A DNA stretch of 64,000 bases from DATKRB01 sp963794215 (lineage in GTDB: Bacteria; Actinomycetota; Acidimicrobiia; Acidimicrobiales; RAAP-2), in the NCBI GenBank assembly GCA_963794215.1, contig CAWCCQ010000001.1:806001-870000 (forward strand). Reading direction: 5' to 3'. The notes beneath the pieces are model-generated. The model ran no database searches. It was not told the origin of the DNA and saw nothing but the letters and a program-made list of their open reading frames with translations. Shown one piece after another: positions 52,372 to 61,261 of the stretch. Numbering within the stretch: position 1 is the first letter of the stretch; each line of letters begins with the position of its first letter. The position numbers and the translations under genes were made by a program.

Positions 52372-53013
52372 TCAAGGGTTTTCGGTCGGCCCGGAGGGAC
52401 GCCGCTCGAGCGTCGGCGTCGCGTCGGGAAGCGCCTGCATCCACGCGCACAGCTGATCGAGCTGGGGGCAGAGATCCTCGAGCGGGCCGCTGTTGTCGAC
52501 GACGAATCCGGCGTGCTCGAGTCGGACCTCGCGCGATGGCTGCAGCGCGATGCGGGCACGGGCATCCTGTTCGCTCATCTGGCGTTGGGCTACGAGGCGA
52601 CTGACCGCTACCTCGACAGGAACGTCGACGACGGCCAAGCCGGTCATGCCATACATCGGCGCCAGGTATAGGGCCGCCTCGACCACCACCAAGGCATCAG
52701 TGCCAAGGTGGACCAAGGCCCGACGAACGATCTCCTGCTCGGTCAACGGCGCCGCCATGGCGGTGAGCTCGCCCAGTTGCGAGCGGTCGGCGAAGACGAT
52801 GGCGGCGAGCGCCTGCCGATCGAGCCGGCCATCGGCGCCAACGACGGGCTCGCCCCACCGGGCCACGATCTGCTGGTAGAACGGCCGACCCGGTTCCTGC
52901 AGCTCGCGGGACAGCTCGTCGACGTCGAGCACAACGACACCGCGCCCAGCCAGTCCGGCACGGACCGTGGATTTGCCGGCTCCGATACCGCCGGTGAGCC
53001 CCGCGAACTTCAT
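52372..53013 (-). CDS. coaE: Dephospho-CoA kinase
   Basis: 213 residues. 'KFAGLTGGIGAGKSTVRAGLAGRGVVVLDVDELSRELQEPG' contains the P-loop (GGIGAGKST) and the D-x-D of the CoA site. 'VVDVPVEVAVSRLVAQRQMSEQDARARIALQPSREVRLEHAGFVVDNSG' is the adenine-lid block, normally 'R...R..Q......R...AD.VIDNSG'. It phosphorylates dephospho-CoA to coenzyme A, the last step of CoA synthesis. Length and motifs are complete, so the gene is functional. A cupin gene lies 54 bp upstream in the same direction. Confidence 0.93.
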   Translation of the reverse strand: MKFAGLTGGIGAGKSTVRAGLAGRGVVVLDVDELSRELQEPGRPFYQQIVARWGEPVVGADGRLDRQALAAIVFADRSQLGELTAMAAPLTEQEIVRRALVHLGTDALVVVEAALYLAPMYGMTGLAVVDVPVEVAVSRLVAQRQMSEQDARARIALQPSREVRLEHAGFVVDNSGPLEDLCPQLDQLCAWMQALPDATPTLERRPSGPTENP

Positions 53014-53067
53014 GATCCACCACTCACACGCTGCGGACCGTGCGGCGCAGGACTCACGCCCACCGTT

Positions 53068-53436
53068 CTATCCCTCGGCGTCGCGTCCGGGAAAATCGTA
53101 GGGTCCCGTCGTCACCGTGAGATGAGCGAAGGACGAGTCCGGCGCGGCGCCGTGGGTGTGTAGCTCCCCAGGGGGTGCGATCACCACGTCACCGGGCTCG
53201 AGCACGGCTCGTTGGTCGTCGGTGGCCACGAAGCCGCGGCCAGAAAGCGCGATGATCACCTGGCCGCCCAGATGCACATGGGGTGGCGTGACACCCCCTG
53301 CCACCACAGTCACATGGCCCACGTCGAGGCGATCGGTGTTCGTGGGGCCCTCGAGCCACTGCACCTCGAGTCCCCGCTCGTTTGGAGTTGCCGAAGGCGC
53401 CAGACGCCCCAGGGTCTGCTCTCGTATGACCTTCAT
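53068..53436 (-). CDS. Single-domain cupin protein
   Basis: 122 residues from ATG 53436, which has GGGAGGAG 5 nt upstream (GTGs at 53439 and 53442 are in frame). 'HVTVVAGGVTPPHVHLGGQVIIALSGRGFVATDDQRAVLEPGDVVIAPPGELHTHGAAPDSSFAHLTVTTG' is a full cupin with two motif-1 His (PPHVH), and motif-2 His in 'GELHTHG'. A metal (Fe, Mn or Zn) is likely. Small cupins of this kind include dioxygenases, isomerases and regulators; no assignment possible. Confidence 0.85.
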   Translation of the reverse strand: MKVIREQTLGRLAPSATPNERGLEVQWLEGPTNTDRLDVGHVTVVAGGVTPPHVHLGGQVIIALSGRGFVATDDQRAVLEPGDVVIAPPGELHTHGAAPDSSFAHLTVTTGPYDFPGRDAEG

Positions 53437-53571
53437 CACCACTCCTCCCGATCACCGATACGGACCACTGTAGAAGCAGCTGCACACCCAACGGCATGGA
53501 TGACAAGAACCACCGACTCGCGTTGCCCCGTGCCCTTGCCGCCACCGGCCTCATCAGGTTGACTGGATCGT

Positions 53572-54582
53572 GTGGAGGAGCGGTTCGGTGCGCGGTGCGG
53601 CGCGGACATGACCGCCCTGCCGCCAACTCCGGCCTATGAACCCTCGGTCGACTCGCCGCTGTTCGTCCTCGCGATGGATCACCGAGCATCCTTTGGGCGG
53701 AGCCTGTTCGGGGTCAGCGGCGATCCGAGCCCGGCAGAGCTCTCGAGGATGCGAGACGCCAAGGCGCTCATCTACGAAGGAGCGCGCCAAGTGGTCACCG
53801 ACGGCCTGCCCGCAGGTCGGGTAGGCGTACTCGTCGACGAGCTGCTCGGGGCCGATGTAGCCCAACGGGTGAAGGCGGACGGCCTCGTGCTCGCCATGCC
53901 GATCGAGCGCAGCGGCACCACGCTCTTCGAGCTCGAGTACGGCGCACAGTTCGCCCAACACGTCGAGGCCTTCGATCCGGATTTCTTCAAGGTCCTCGTC
54001 CGCTACAACCCCGCCGATGCCGCAGGTCTGCGCATGATCCAGACCCAGCGTTTGGCTGAGGTGTCGGCATTTGCGGCACGGACGGGACGGCGTTGGCTGT
54101 TCGAGCTGCTCGTCCCGCCGACTCGGGAGCAATTGAGCACCTACGAGGACCAGGACCACTTCGACCGCCAGGCTCGTCCCGCGCTGACTGCGCAGGCCAT
54201 CGTCGAGTTCGACGCTGCGGGCGTCCATCCGACGATCTGGAAGCTCGAGGGGTACGAAACGGCAGACGACGCACAACTCGTCCTGAGGACGGCCTGCGGC
54301 GACGCCGATCACCCGGCACAGTGCATCGTGCTGGGCCGCGATGCTCCGATCGCCAGGGTTGAGCATTGGATCGAGGTCGCCGCGCCCATAGAGGGCTTCG
54401 TCGGGTTCGCGGTCGGGCGGAGTATCTGGGAGCACGCGTTGGGGGACTTCCTCGGTGGCCGAATCGACCGTCCAGCGGCCGTGACCACCATCGCCCGCCG
54501 CTACCGCGTTCTGATCGACACCTACCTCGAAGCCAGGCGACCAGGTGCACCAGGCCGACCGGTGGCGGAACCTTCAGGTTGA
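53572..54582 (+). CDS. DUF2090 / IolC-C-terminal-like aldolase-fold protein
   Basis: 336 residues from GTG 53572 (ATG 53608 also possible). 'LFVLAMDHRASFGRSLFG', 'VGVLVDELLGADVAQRVKADGLVLAMPIERSG', 'FFKVLVRYNPADAAG', 'WLFELLVPPTREQL' and 'FVGFAVGRSIWEHAL' follow the DUF2090 pattern, the TIM-barrel domain fused to IolC in some bacteria, which acts as 2-deoxy-5-keto-D-gluconate-6-phosphate aldolase in inositol breakdown. Here it stands alone without a PfkB kinase domain and no inositol genes adjoin, so the substrate may differ. Confidence 0.8.
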   Translation: MEERFGARCGADMTALPPTPAYEPSVDSPLFVLAMDHRASFGRSLFGVSGDPSPAELSRMRDAKALIYEGARQVVTDGLPAGRVGVLVDELLGADVAQRVKADGLVLAMPIERSGTTLFELEYGAQFAQHVEAFDPDFFKVLVRYNPADAAGLRMIQTQRLAEVSAFAARTGRRWLFELLVPPTREQLSTYEDQDHFDRQARPALTAQAIVEFDAAGVHPTIWKLEGYETADDAQLVLRTACGDADHPAQCIVLGRDAPIARVEHWIEVAAPIEGFVGFAVGRSIWEHALGDFLGGRIDRPAAVTTIARRYRVLIDTYLEARRPGAPGRPVAEPSG

Positions 54583-55156
54583 CTCCCGATCGGGAGCAGG
54601 TCATCCGCAAAGCACTGAGTGGCGCCGACATTGCGTGGAACCCGCCTGCCCGCGGGGATGGCAGCCACATGGCTGGCCGAGGCGGACGCCCTGCGCGAGC
54701 TCGTCCGCGCCTCCACTCCCTCCTGAAGCATCTCCGCCGCGCGCCTGGGCCCCAAGGCCGGGGAACCGGACGATCTGACCGGGTGTCACCCCAGTCGGAC
54801 CCTTGTCGCTCAGGGCAGCCAGGTCCGTCATCGCTCGACAGACCAGCAGGATCCTCGTTATCGCGGGGACGCTACCGTTCGGGCTGGCAGCGGTTCACTG
54901 GGCGCAGGCGAGCTTGGCTCTGTCGATCGGTGTCGTGCCCACCACAATGATCGCGCTGACCGCCCCGGTGGTCGGGTTGCTCGTGGTCGTGGACACCGCG
55001 CTGACCGCCGCCTCGGCGGTCGTTGCCACGCAGGCCCCGGCAGCGACCGTCGGGGACGCCAATGACCTTCGCTTCTCGGCCCGCCGGACACGCGACGGAC
55101 ACAACATCGACTCGGGCGAACGGTTGCCCGGCGCCGACGGCGGGTATCGGCGTGTC
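54583..55156. other. 574-bp stretch without a supported gene
   Basis: A plus-strand frame from 54803 to the downstream start codon reads hydrophobic ('ILVIAGTLPFGLAAVHWAQASLALSIGVVPTTMIALTAPVVGLLVVVDTAL') and could be the decayed end of a membrane protein. It is in frame with the oxidoreductase but unlike any known N-terminal extension of that family. No other coding or RNA signal seen. Confidence 0.4.
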
Positions 55157-56122
55157 ATGACCAGGTTTGGGTACACCATGCTGTGCGAACAGAGCGGACC
55201 AAAAGAGCTGGTCCGTGACGTCCAAATTGCCGAGCACGCCGGGTTCGACTTCGCCGTGATCTCCGATCACTACTTCCCCTGGGTCGAGGCGATGGGCCAC
55301 TCCCCGTACGCGTGGTCGGTGCTCGGCGCCGCTGCCGAGGTGACCGAGCGCATCGATCTCATGACCTATGTGACCTGCCCGATCAAGCGCTATCACCCGG
55401 CGGTGGTGGCACAAAAGGCCGCGACCGTCGCGATCCTCTCCGACGGCCGGTTCACACTCGGGCTGGGAGCCGGAGAGAACCTGAACGAGCACGTCGTCGG
55501 CGGCGGGTGGCCTCCGGTGAACCTTCGCCACGAGATGTTGGGCGAAGCGGTCGAGATCATTCGCCAACTGTGGGGCGGCGATTACGTCAACTTCTCCGGC
55601 AAGCACTTTCAGGTCGACTCGGCCAAGATTTGGGACCTTCCGCCTCGTACGCCGGACCTCGGGATCGCCGTCTCTGGTTGGGCTTCGTGCAGCCTGGCCG
55701 GACACCATGCCGATCTGATGATCGCGGTGGAGCCGAAGAGCGAGTTGGTCCAGGCGTTCGAGTCGGCCGGCGGACACGGAAAACCCCGAATCGGACAGGT
55801 TCCTGTCGCCTACGACCCCAATCGTGACGCTGCCATCGCACGGGCGAGGGAGCTCTTCGGATGGTTCGGGGGCGGATGGAAGGTCAACTCTGAGCTACCA
55901 GGCACGGCTGCGTTCGAGGCAGCATCACGGTTCGTCCGGGCCGACGACATCGTCGACGCGATCCCCTGCGGAAGCGACGTCGAACCATTCGTTCACGCCG
56001 TGAGCGCATTCACCGACGCGGGTTTCACGCACGTCGCGCTGTGCCAAGTCGGAGGCGACACGCAATCCGGGTTCGTCGAGTGGGCCGAACACGAGTTGCT
56101 CCCGGCGCTGAGAAACAGCTGA
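55157..56122 (+). CDS. F420-dependent luciferase-like oxidoreductase (TIGR03557-type)
   Basis: 321 residues from ATG 55157. 'RFGYTMLCEQSGPKELVRDVQIAEHAGFDFAVISDHYFPWVEAMGHSPYAWSVLGAAAEVTERIDLMTYVTCPIKRYHPAVVAQKAATVAILSDGRFTLGLGAGENLNEHVVG' is the core of the G6PDH-like F420 family, with His in 'SDHYFPW' and the nonprolyl cis-peptide region 'TCPIKRYHP'. The fold is a (beta/alpha)8 barrel that uses coenzyme F420. Close relatives are annotated as F420-dependent glucose-6-phosphate dehydrogenase-like or hydroxymycolic-acid dehydrogenase-like; the substrate is uncertain. Confidence 0.88.
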   Translation: MTRFGYTMLCEQSGPKELVRDVQIAEHAGFDFAVISDHYFPWVEAMGHSPYAWSVLGAAAEVTERIDLMTYVTCPIKRYHPAVVAQKAATVAILSDGRFTLGLGAGENLNEHVVGGGWPPVNLRHEMLGEAVEIIRQLWGGDYVNFSGKHFQVDSAKIWDLPPRTPDLGIAVSGWASCSLAGHHADLMIAVEPKSELVQAFESAGGHGKPRIGQVPVAYDPNRDAAIARARELFGWFGGGWKVNSELPGTAAFEAASRFVRADDIVDAIPCGSDVEPFVHAVSAFTDAGFTHVALCQVGGDTQSGFVEWAEHELLPALRNS

Positions 56123-56244
56123 GAAACGAGCGCCGAGAAGACAGGGACGAGCCTCTGATCTTTAGAAACTTCTGATCGCTTTCTCAGGCCAGCGACAGGT
56201 CGCGCGAGCAGAGTGGTGACAGCGGACGTTCCGAGGAGCTACCG

Positions 56245-57579
56245 ATGATCGACACTGTCACGTTGTCCACTCCCGAACTCGGTAACCGTACCTATCTCAT
56301 CCACAACGGTCGGCGAGGGGTGGTGATCGATCCGCAGCGGGACACCGATCGCGTCCTGCGCGCTGCCGCGGCAGCCGGTGTGCGCATCGCCTACGTGGCC
56401 GAGACCCACGTGCACAACGACTACGTCTCGGGCGGATGGGCGTTGGCCAGTGAGCTCGGCGTGCCCTATCTCGTGGCCGCGGCCGAAGAGGTGTGCTTCG
56501 CCCGGCACGCGGTTCGTGACGGCGACGAGGTCGTCGTCGACCCACACTTCTCGCTCAGGGTGGTGGCTACCCCGGGGCACACTCCTCATCACGTGGCCTA
56601 CATCGCCTTGGACCGTGGTCGTCCCACGGTGGCCGCCACTGGCGGCTCCCTCCTTTATGGCACGGTCGGCCGAACCGACCTGTTCGGGGCGGCGCTCGCC
56701 GCTCCGCTCGCCCGCCACCAGTACCACTCGGTCCATTCGCTCGGCCAACTGCCGGGCTGGGTCGAGGTGCTGCCGACCCACGGATTCGGCAGCTTCTGCT
56801 CGGTCGGCGCGTCAGGCATCGACACGTCCACCATCGCCGAGCAGCGCTCGACGAACCTCGTGTTCAGGGCCGACAGCGAGGAGGCGTTCGTCCACCAGCT
56901 GCTCGACGCGCTCGGCGACTATCCTCGCTATTACCACCAGATGGCGGGACCCAACCGCCAGGGCGCGCCGGCGCCCGATCTCTCGCCGCCGCCACGGCTG
57001 GACGCGGCGCGGTTGGCCACCATCGCCCTAACTGATGCATGGGTGGTGGATCTCCGGGGCCGCGGAGCGTTCGCAGCCGGGCATCTGACCCGCAGCATCA
57101 ACGTCGAGCAGGACACCCCGTTCACCACGTACCTGGGCTGGCTGCTGCCCCATGGTGCTCCCCTTGTGCTCATGGCTGAACACCCAAAGGCGATCGCACA
57201 CGCCCAGATCGACTTGGCGAGGATCGGGATCGATGCCATCGCCGGCCAGTACGTGGGAGTGCTGCCGCCCCAAGCCATCGGCCGGGCCGTCCACGCCTAC
57301 CCCGTCGGAACGTTTTACGACCTAGCTCGGGTCGTCGGCACGACGGGTAACGTGGCGCTCGACGTCCGACGAGACGACGAATGGTCGGCCGGACACCTAG
57401 ACGGCGCGCTCCACGTGCCGCTCCACCAGCTGATCGCGCGGATCGACGATCTGCCGGCTGGCACGATCTGGGTTCATTGCGCCGCCGGCTATCGAGCGGC
57501 CATTGCCGCCAGCCTGCTCGAGCGGCACGGCCGCAGCGTCGTCCTGGTCGACGGCCGCTTCTCCCCCGTCGCCGGGTGA
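56245..57579 (+). CDS. Metallo-beta-lactamase fold protein fused to two rhodanese domains (persulfide dioxygenase-like)
   Basis: 444 residues. Residues ~1-230: MBL fold with 'YVAETHVHNDYVSGGWALA' (ETHE1-like; Tyr replaces the last His of HxHxDH, usual for this rhodanese-linked group), 'VVATPGHTPHHVAYI' and 'GSLLYGTVGRTDLF'. Residues ~255-335: first rhodanese without catalytic Cys ('LVLMAEHPKAIAHA'). Residues ~345-444: second rhodanese with active Cys in 'IWVHCAAGYRAAIAASLL'. Likely oxidises glutathione- or mycothiol-type persulfide and transfers sulfane sulfur, in sulfide detoxification. ATG follows GAGGAG. Confidence 0.88.
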   Translation: MIDTVTLSTPELGNRTYLIHNGRRGVVIDPQRDTDRVLRAAAAAGVRIAYVAETHVHNDYVSGGWALASELGVPYLVAAAEEVCFARHAVRDGDEVVVDPHFSLRVVATPGHTPHHVAYIALDRGRPTVAATGGSLLYGTVGRTDLFGAALAAPLARHQYHSVHSLGQLPGWVEVLPTHGFGSFCSVGASGIDTSTIAEQRSTNLVFRADSEEAFVHQLLDALGDYPRYYHQMAGPNRQGAPAPDLSPPPRLDAARLATIALTDAWVVDLRGRGAFAAGHLTRSINVEQDTPFTTYLGWLLPHGAPLVLMAEHPKAIAHAQIDLARIGIDAIAGQYVGVLPPQAIGRAVHAYPVGTFYDLARVVGTTGNVALDVRRDDEWSAGHLDGALHVPLHQLIARIDDLPAGTIWVHCAAGYRAAIAASLLERHGRSVVLVDGRFSPVAG

Positions 57580-57676
57580 CACCCAGAACGCGCTGCCCCA
57601 TGACCGCCACCGAGGCGCGCTCGTTTCGCGCAAGGACTCAGAACGCCAGTTTCGCGCCCCGGTTCAGTGCACCAGG

Positions 57677-58378
57677 TCAGTGCAGCAAGCTGGCGACCAC
57701 GTTGATGATGAGTCCGACGATCACTGCACCGAACAGATAGGAGATCAGCGCATGACGTAGTGCGGTCCGCCGGACGGCCTTGGAGGTGAGGTCGGTGTCG
57801 GAGACCTGAAAGGTCATACCGATCGTAAAGGCCAGGTAGGCGAAATCCGAGTAATCGGGCGGCGTCTCCTCGTTGAAATCGATGCCGCCATCTGGGCCCG
57901 CGTAGTAGAGGCGCGCGTAACGAAGCGCGAACATCGTGTGCACGGCGCCCCACGCCAGAACGACGCTCACCACGCCCACCGCCAGCAAGAACGCCTTCAT
58001 TGCTCCCGACGCGTTGGCGGCCTTCACCAAGATCAACCCGACGGCGGCGAGGTTCGCCACTGCGGCCACCACTACAACCGAGTCAGCCAATGCAAGGCTT
58101 GGATCCTCCTGCAAGGCGTGCTGCGAGCTCTCGGCAGGTGTCATGGGAAGGACTCTGAGCCAAACCCTGATCAGGTAGAGGCACGCTGCCACCGACCAGC
58201 CGAGCAGCGCAGCCGCTTGCCACGGCAAGAAGACCGCCGCAACTGCGCCACCGACCAGCCCCAAGCCAAGCGCGGTCAACACTCGTCGGATGGCGAAGCC
58301 GCCACTCACCACCCGAAGACGCGACGGAGGCCGCTTCTTCAAGTCCGAAGGCGCCCCGTCGTCCTCCACGCTCGCCAT
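57677..58378 (-). CDS. DUF1345 membrane protein
   Basis: 233 residues from ATG 58378 (GGAG upstream). Five membrane segments: 'LTALGLGLVGGAVAAVFL', 'AALLGWSVAACLYLIRVWL', 'DSVVVVAAVANLAAVGLIL', 'AFLLAVGVVSVVLAWGAVHTMFALRYA' and 'ALISYLFGAVIVGLIINVVASLL'. The conserved 'ALRYARLYY...IDF.EE.PPDYSDFAYLAFTIGMTFQVSDTDL' block is diagnostic of DUF1345. Function unknown. The frame continues open upstream across the divergent amidohydrolase, but no start there has a ribosome site. Divergent from the gene at 58619. Confidence 0.85.
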   Translation of the reverse strand: MASVEDDGAPSDLKKRPPSRLRVVSGGFAIRRVLTALGLGLVGGAVAAVFLPWQAAALLGWSVAACLYLIRVWLRVLPMTPAESSQHALQEDPSLALADSVVVVAAVANLAAVGLILVKAANASGAMKAFLLAVGVVSVVLAWGAVHTMFALRYARLYYAGPDGGIDFNEETPPDYSDFAYLAFTIGMTFQVSDTDLTSKAVRRTALRHALISYLFGAVIVGLIINVVASLLH

Positions 58379-58618
58379 CGTCACTCCAAGCCGGCCGTTG
58401 CGACCCCTGTTGCTCTTGCCCCCAATGACCGGCGGGGAAACATGGCGACCCGACGCGGACCCCTCCCGTAGTGGCCCCTCGGTCGGTTCCCTGAGGGCAC
58501 ACGTGGGAGAGAGAAGGTGGACGCCCAAGCGATCACGCTGGCCAAATGTGCCATAAGCTGGGCTGAGCTGCACACCTGGGCCCCGGGCCCGAGGGCCAAC
58601 CGAGAGGGAATTGCCACG

Positions 58619-59788
58619 ATGACGCAGACTGAGGGCGGGAAGCTTTGGGCCAACTCCGGTGACTCGCACTACATGGAGCCACCGGACCTCTACGACCAGC
58701 TGCCCGAGCACCTGCGAGACAAGATGCCCAAGACGGTGCGCGACGAGGCCCGTGGGCTCGAGGTGATCACCGTCGACGGCCAGTCCTTCGAACGGGCCAT
58801 CCCGGCCCCCCGGACCCCCGAGCAGCTGGCCCGCAACGCGGCGCGCCCACTCGAGGACGACCTCGACGAGGGCGAGGGCCAAGCACGGGCCCCCGGTGCC
58901 TTCGACCCCGATCTGCGCCTGGTCGACCTCGACAACGAGGGCATCTGGGCCGAGGCGATCTACCCCTCGCTTGGCACGTGGACCTTCAACATCCGCACCC
59001 CAGAGATCGTGAAGGTGGGGTGCGCCATCTCGAACGACTTCTTCATCGAGTTCCAGCGCCACTCGCCCCGCTACGTCGTGGCCGCCTCGATCCCCCTGCT
59101 CGACGTGAACGACACGGTCGCCGAGATCCGCCGCGCCGCGGCCATGGGCTTCAAGCTCGGCTTCTTTCCGGTCCGTCCCCCGATGGAGCGGCCCCAGTGG
59201 CAGGACCCCGAGTGGTCCCCGGTGTGGGAGGCCCTCGAGCAGAACGCCATGGTGCTCGGGTTCCACATCGGCACCGAGCCGGTCGACCCAACCGGGCGCA
59301 TTGGCCTGTACTACCGGGGTCCGGGCGGGGCGGTGCTCAACTACGTCGAGACGACCTATGGCGGGCAGCGGGCCGTGAGCCAGCTCATCGCCTGCGGGGC
59401 GCTCGACCGCCACCCTGACCTGCGCATCTTGGTCTCCGAGGGCGGGGCGACCTGGGGACCGTTCTTGGCCGACCGGATGGACGAGGGCTACCGCCAGCAC
59501 GGGGCGGCGGTCCGTCCGAGGCTGTCCAAGCTCCCGAGCGAGTACCTCTACAACCAGGTCTACGCCTCGTTCCAGCACGACCGCTCGGCCGTCCAAGCCA
59601 ATATGGCCATGGGCTGGAAGAACGTGATGTGGGGCTCGGACTACCCCCACTACGAAGGCACCTTCGGGCACTCCCAGAAGACCCTGCACGAGCTCTTCGA
59701 CGATTGCCCGGCCGAGGTCAGCCACCGGATTCGCATCGGCGCCTTCCAAGAGCTGTTCCCCCACGTTCCGGCTCCCCCCGCACCCTGA
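58619..59788 (+). CDS. Amidohydrolase-2 family protein (copy 6)
   Basis: 389 residues from ATG 58619. The start 'KLWANSGDSHYMEPPDLYDQLPEHLRDKMPK' has the metal motif G-D-S-H in place of D-x-D-x-H; 'NAMVLGFHIGTEPVDPTG', 'LRILVSEGGATWGPFLADRMDEGYRQH' and 'NVMWGSDYPHYEGTFGHS' follow. It is unlike copies 3 and 5 and belongs to another branch, with the 'WANSGDSH.MEP' opening also seen in mycobacterial catabolic clusters. Convergent with an acyl-CoA dehydrogenase whose close sister at 18332 is likewise next to an amidohydrolase. Confidence 0.88.
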   Translation: MTQTEGGKLWANSGDSHYMEPPDLYDQLPEHLRDKMPKTVRDEARGLEVITVDGQSFERAIPAPRTPEQLARNAARPLEDDLDEGEGQARAPGAFDPDLRLVDLDNEGIWAEAIYPSLGTWTFNIRTPEIVKVGCAISNDFFIEFQRHSPRYVVAASIPLLDVNDTVAEIRRAAAMGFKLGFFPVRPPMERPQWQDPEWSPVWEALEQNAMVLGFHIGTEPVDPTGRIGLYYRGPGGAVLNYVETTYGGQRAVSQLIACGALDRHPDLRILVSEGGATWGPFLADRMDEGYRQHGAAVRPRLSKLPSEYLYNQVYASFQHDRSAVQANMAMGWKNVMWGSDYPHYEGTFGHSQKTLHELFDDCPAEVSHRIRIGAFQELFPHVPAPPAP

Positions 59789-59869
59789 GCTGCGGGCACC
59801 TCGGGGTCAGTTCCCCCGGGGGTGCGGTGGCCGTGGGACCGAGTCGTTCCTCGAACTGCCCGCCGGGGG

Positions 59870-61138
59870 CTAGTTGGCGCCCGGTGAGCGGGGCACGTCT
59901 CGGAAGGCGACGTCCTTGTCCATCGTGCGCTCGCGGGGCATCCCGAGCACGCGCTCGCTGATCACGTTGCGCGACATCTCGGTGGTGCCGCCCGCAATTG
60001 TTGCGGTCTGCCGGGTGAGGTAGCCGATGCCGTAGGACTTGGACCACTCGTCGTCGTCGTCCCAAGCGACCCCGGCCGACCCGGCCAGCTCGAACTCGAT
60101 GGTCGAGGTTCGTGTCCGGGTGTCCCCACCCATCACCCGGGTGAGGGCCGCCGCCTGGTCGGTGATCTTGCCGGTGGCGATGGCCTTGGACACCCGCGAC
60201 GAGAGGGCCCGGGTGGCGAGCGAGAGGGTATGGGCCTCGCCGATCAGGTCACGGGCCCGGGGGTCCTCCAAGCGCCCCGCCGCCCGGGCGATGCCGATCA
60301 AGGGGTGTGACCCGCCCGAGGGGCTGCCCTCGCCGCCGATGGCGGGGCGGATGGTGAGCGGGGACATCGAGAAGCTCTTCTCGTAGAACATCCAGCGGAT
60401 GCCGACGGTCCAGCCGTCGTCGACCTGCCCGATGCGATCGGCGTCGGGGATGCGCACGTCGGTGATGAACTCCTGGCAGAACTCCTTGGAGCCGTTCAGC
60501 ATCTCGATGCGGTGCACCTCGATGCCCGGCTGGTGGATCTTGACCATAAAGACGCTCAGGCCCCGGTGCTTGGGGACGTCCCAGTTGGTCCGGGCCAGGC
60601 ACAGGCCCCAGTCCGACCACCACGCACCGGTCGTCCAGATCTTCGAGCCGTTCAGCACCCACTCGTCGCCGTCGCGCACGGCGGTGGTCTGGGCGCCGGC
60701 CACGTCCGAGCCCCCCGAGGGCTCCGAGAGGAACTGCATCCAGATCTCCTCGCCCTTCAAGATGGCGGGGATGTGGCGCTGCTTCTGCTCCTCGGTGCCG
60801 AACTCCAAGATGACCGCGCCACAGGGGGTGAAGGTGGGCACCTGGGTGCGCACCGGGTAGTCGTAGCCCAGGATCTCTTCGTTGAAGACCTCGGCGTGGG
60901 CCGGGGTGAGGCCCTGGCCCCCGTAGGCCTTGGGGAAGCAGATGCCCGCCAGGCCCCCGTCGAAGAGCTTGCGCTGGAGCGCACGGGTGTGGGCCACGTC
61001 GGCCAGCTCCTCCTCGTCGGTCATCGTGCCCCGCATGCCCATGGCGTCGTGGCTCGGGCGCCGGGGCATGTTCTCGGCCAGCCAGCTCCGGGCCCGCTGG
61101 CGGAACTCCTCGACGCTCTCGATCGCCTCGGCGCTCAT
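59870..61138 (-). CDS. Acyl-CoA dehydrogenase (intact paralog of 18332-19607)
   Basis: 422 residues from ATG 61138, with GGGAGGG upstream. 'VEEFRQRARSWLAENMPRR', 'RGTMTDEEELADVAHTRALQRKLFDGGLAGICFPKAYGGQGLTPAHAEVFNEEILGYDYP', 'WMQFLSEPSGGSDVAGAQTTAVRDGDEWVLNGSKIWTTGAW' and 'TIAGGTTEMSRNVISERVLGMPRE' follow the second subunit of the pair at 18332 nearly line by line. It has no adjacent partner subunit here, in contrast with the pair at 17193/18332. Oxidises an acyl-CoA thioester with FAD; the electrons go to ETF. Confidence 0.92.
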   Translation of the reverse strand: MSAEAIESVEEFRQRARSWLAENMPRRPSHDAMGMRGTMTDEEELADVAHTRALQRKLFDGGLAGICFPKAYGGQGLTPAHAEVFNEEILGYDYPVRTQVPTFTPCGAVILEFGTEEQKQRHIPAILKGEEIWMQFLSEPSGGSDVAGAQTTAVRDGDEWVLNGSKIWTTGAWWSDWGLCLARTNWDVPKHRGLSVFMVKIHQPGIEVHRIEMLNGSKEFCQEFITDVRIPDADRIGQVDDGWTVGIRWMFYEKSFSMSPLTIRPAIGGEGSPSGGSHPLIGIARAAGRLEDPRARDLIGEAHTLSLATRALSSRVSKAIATGKITDQAAALTRVMGGDTRTRTSTIEFELAGSAGVAWDDDDEWSKSYGIGYLTRQTATIAGGTTEMSRNVISERVLGMPRERTMDKDVAFRDVPRSPGAN

Positions 61139-61261
61139 CGGTGGCCCTCCCTTTGCTCGAGAATGGTGGTGAGACGGTTTCGGTGGTCGGCGACCCTCGA
61201 AGGCGACCCAACTCGTTGGTGATGCTAGAGGGTCCACCACCCAGGTAGCCCGAGGGAAGCC

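Noticed and set aside
57677..59764. A 695-codon minus-strand frame joining DUF1345 with sequence opposite the amidohydrolase
   Set aside because: Only the last 233 codons carry DUF1345 features and a ribosome site; the rest is antisense to a well-supported gene.
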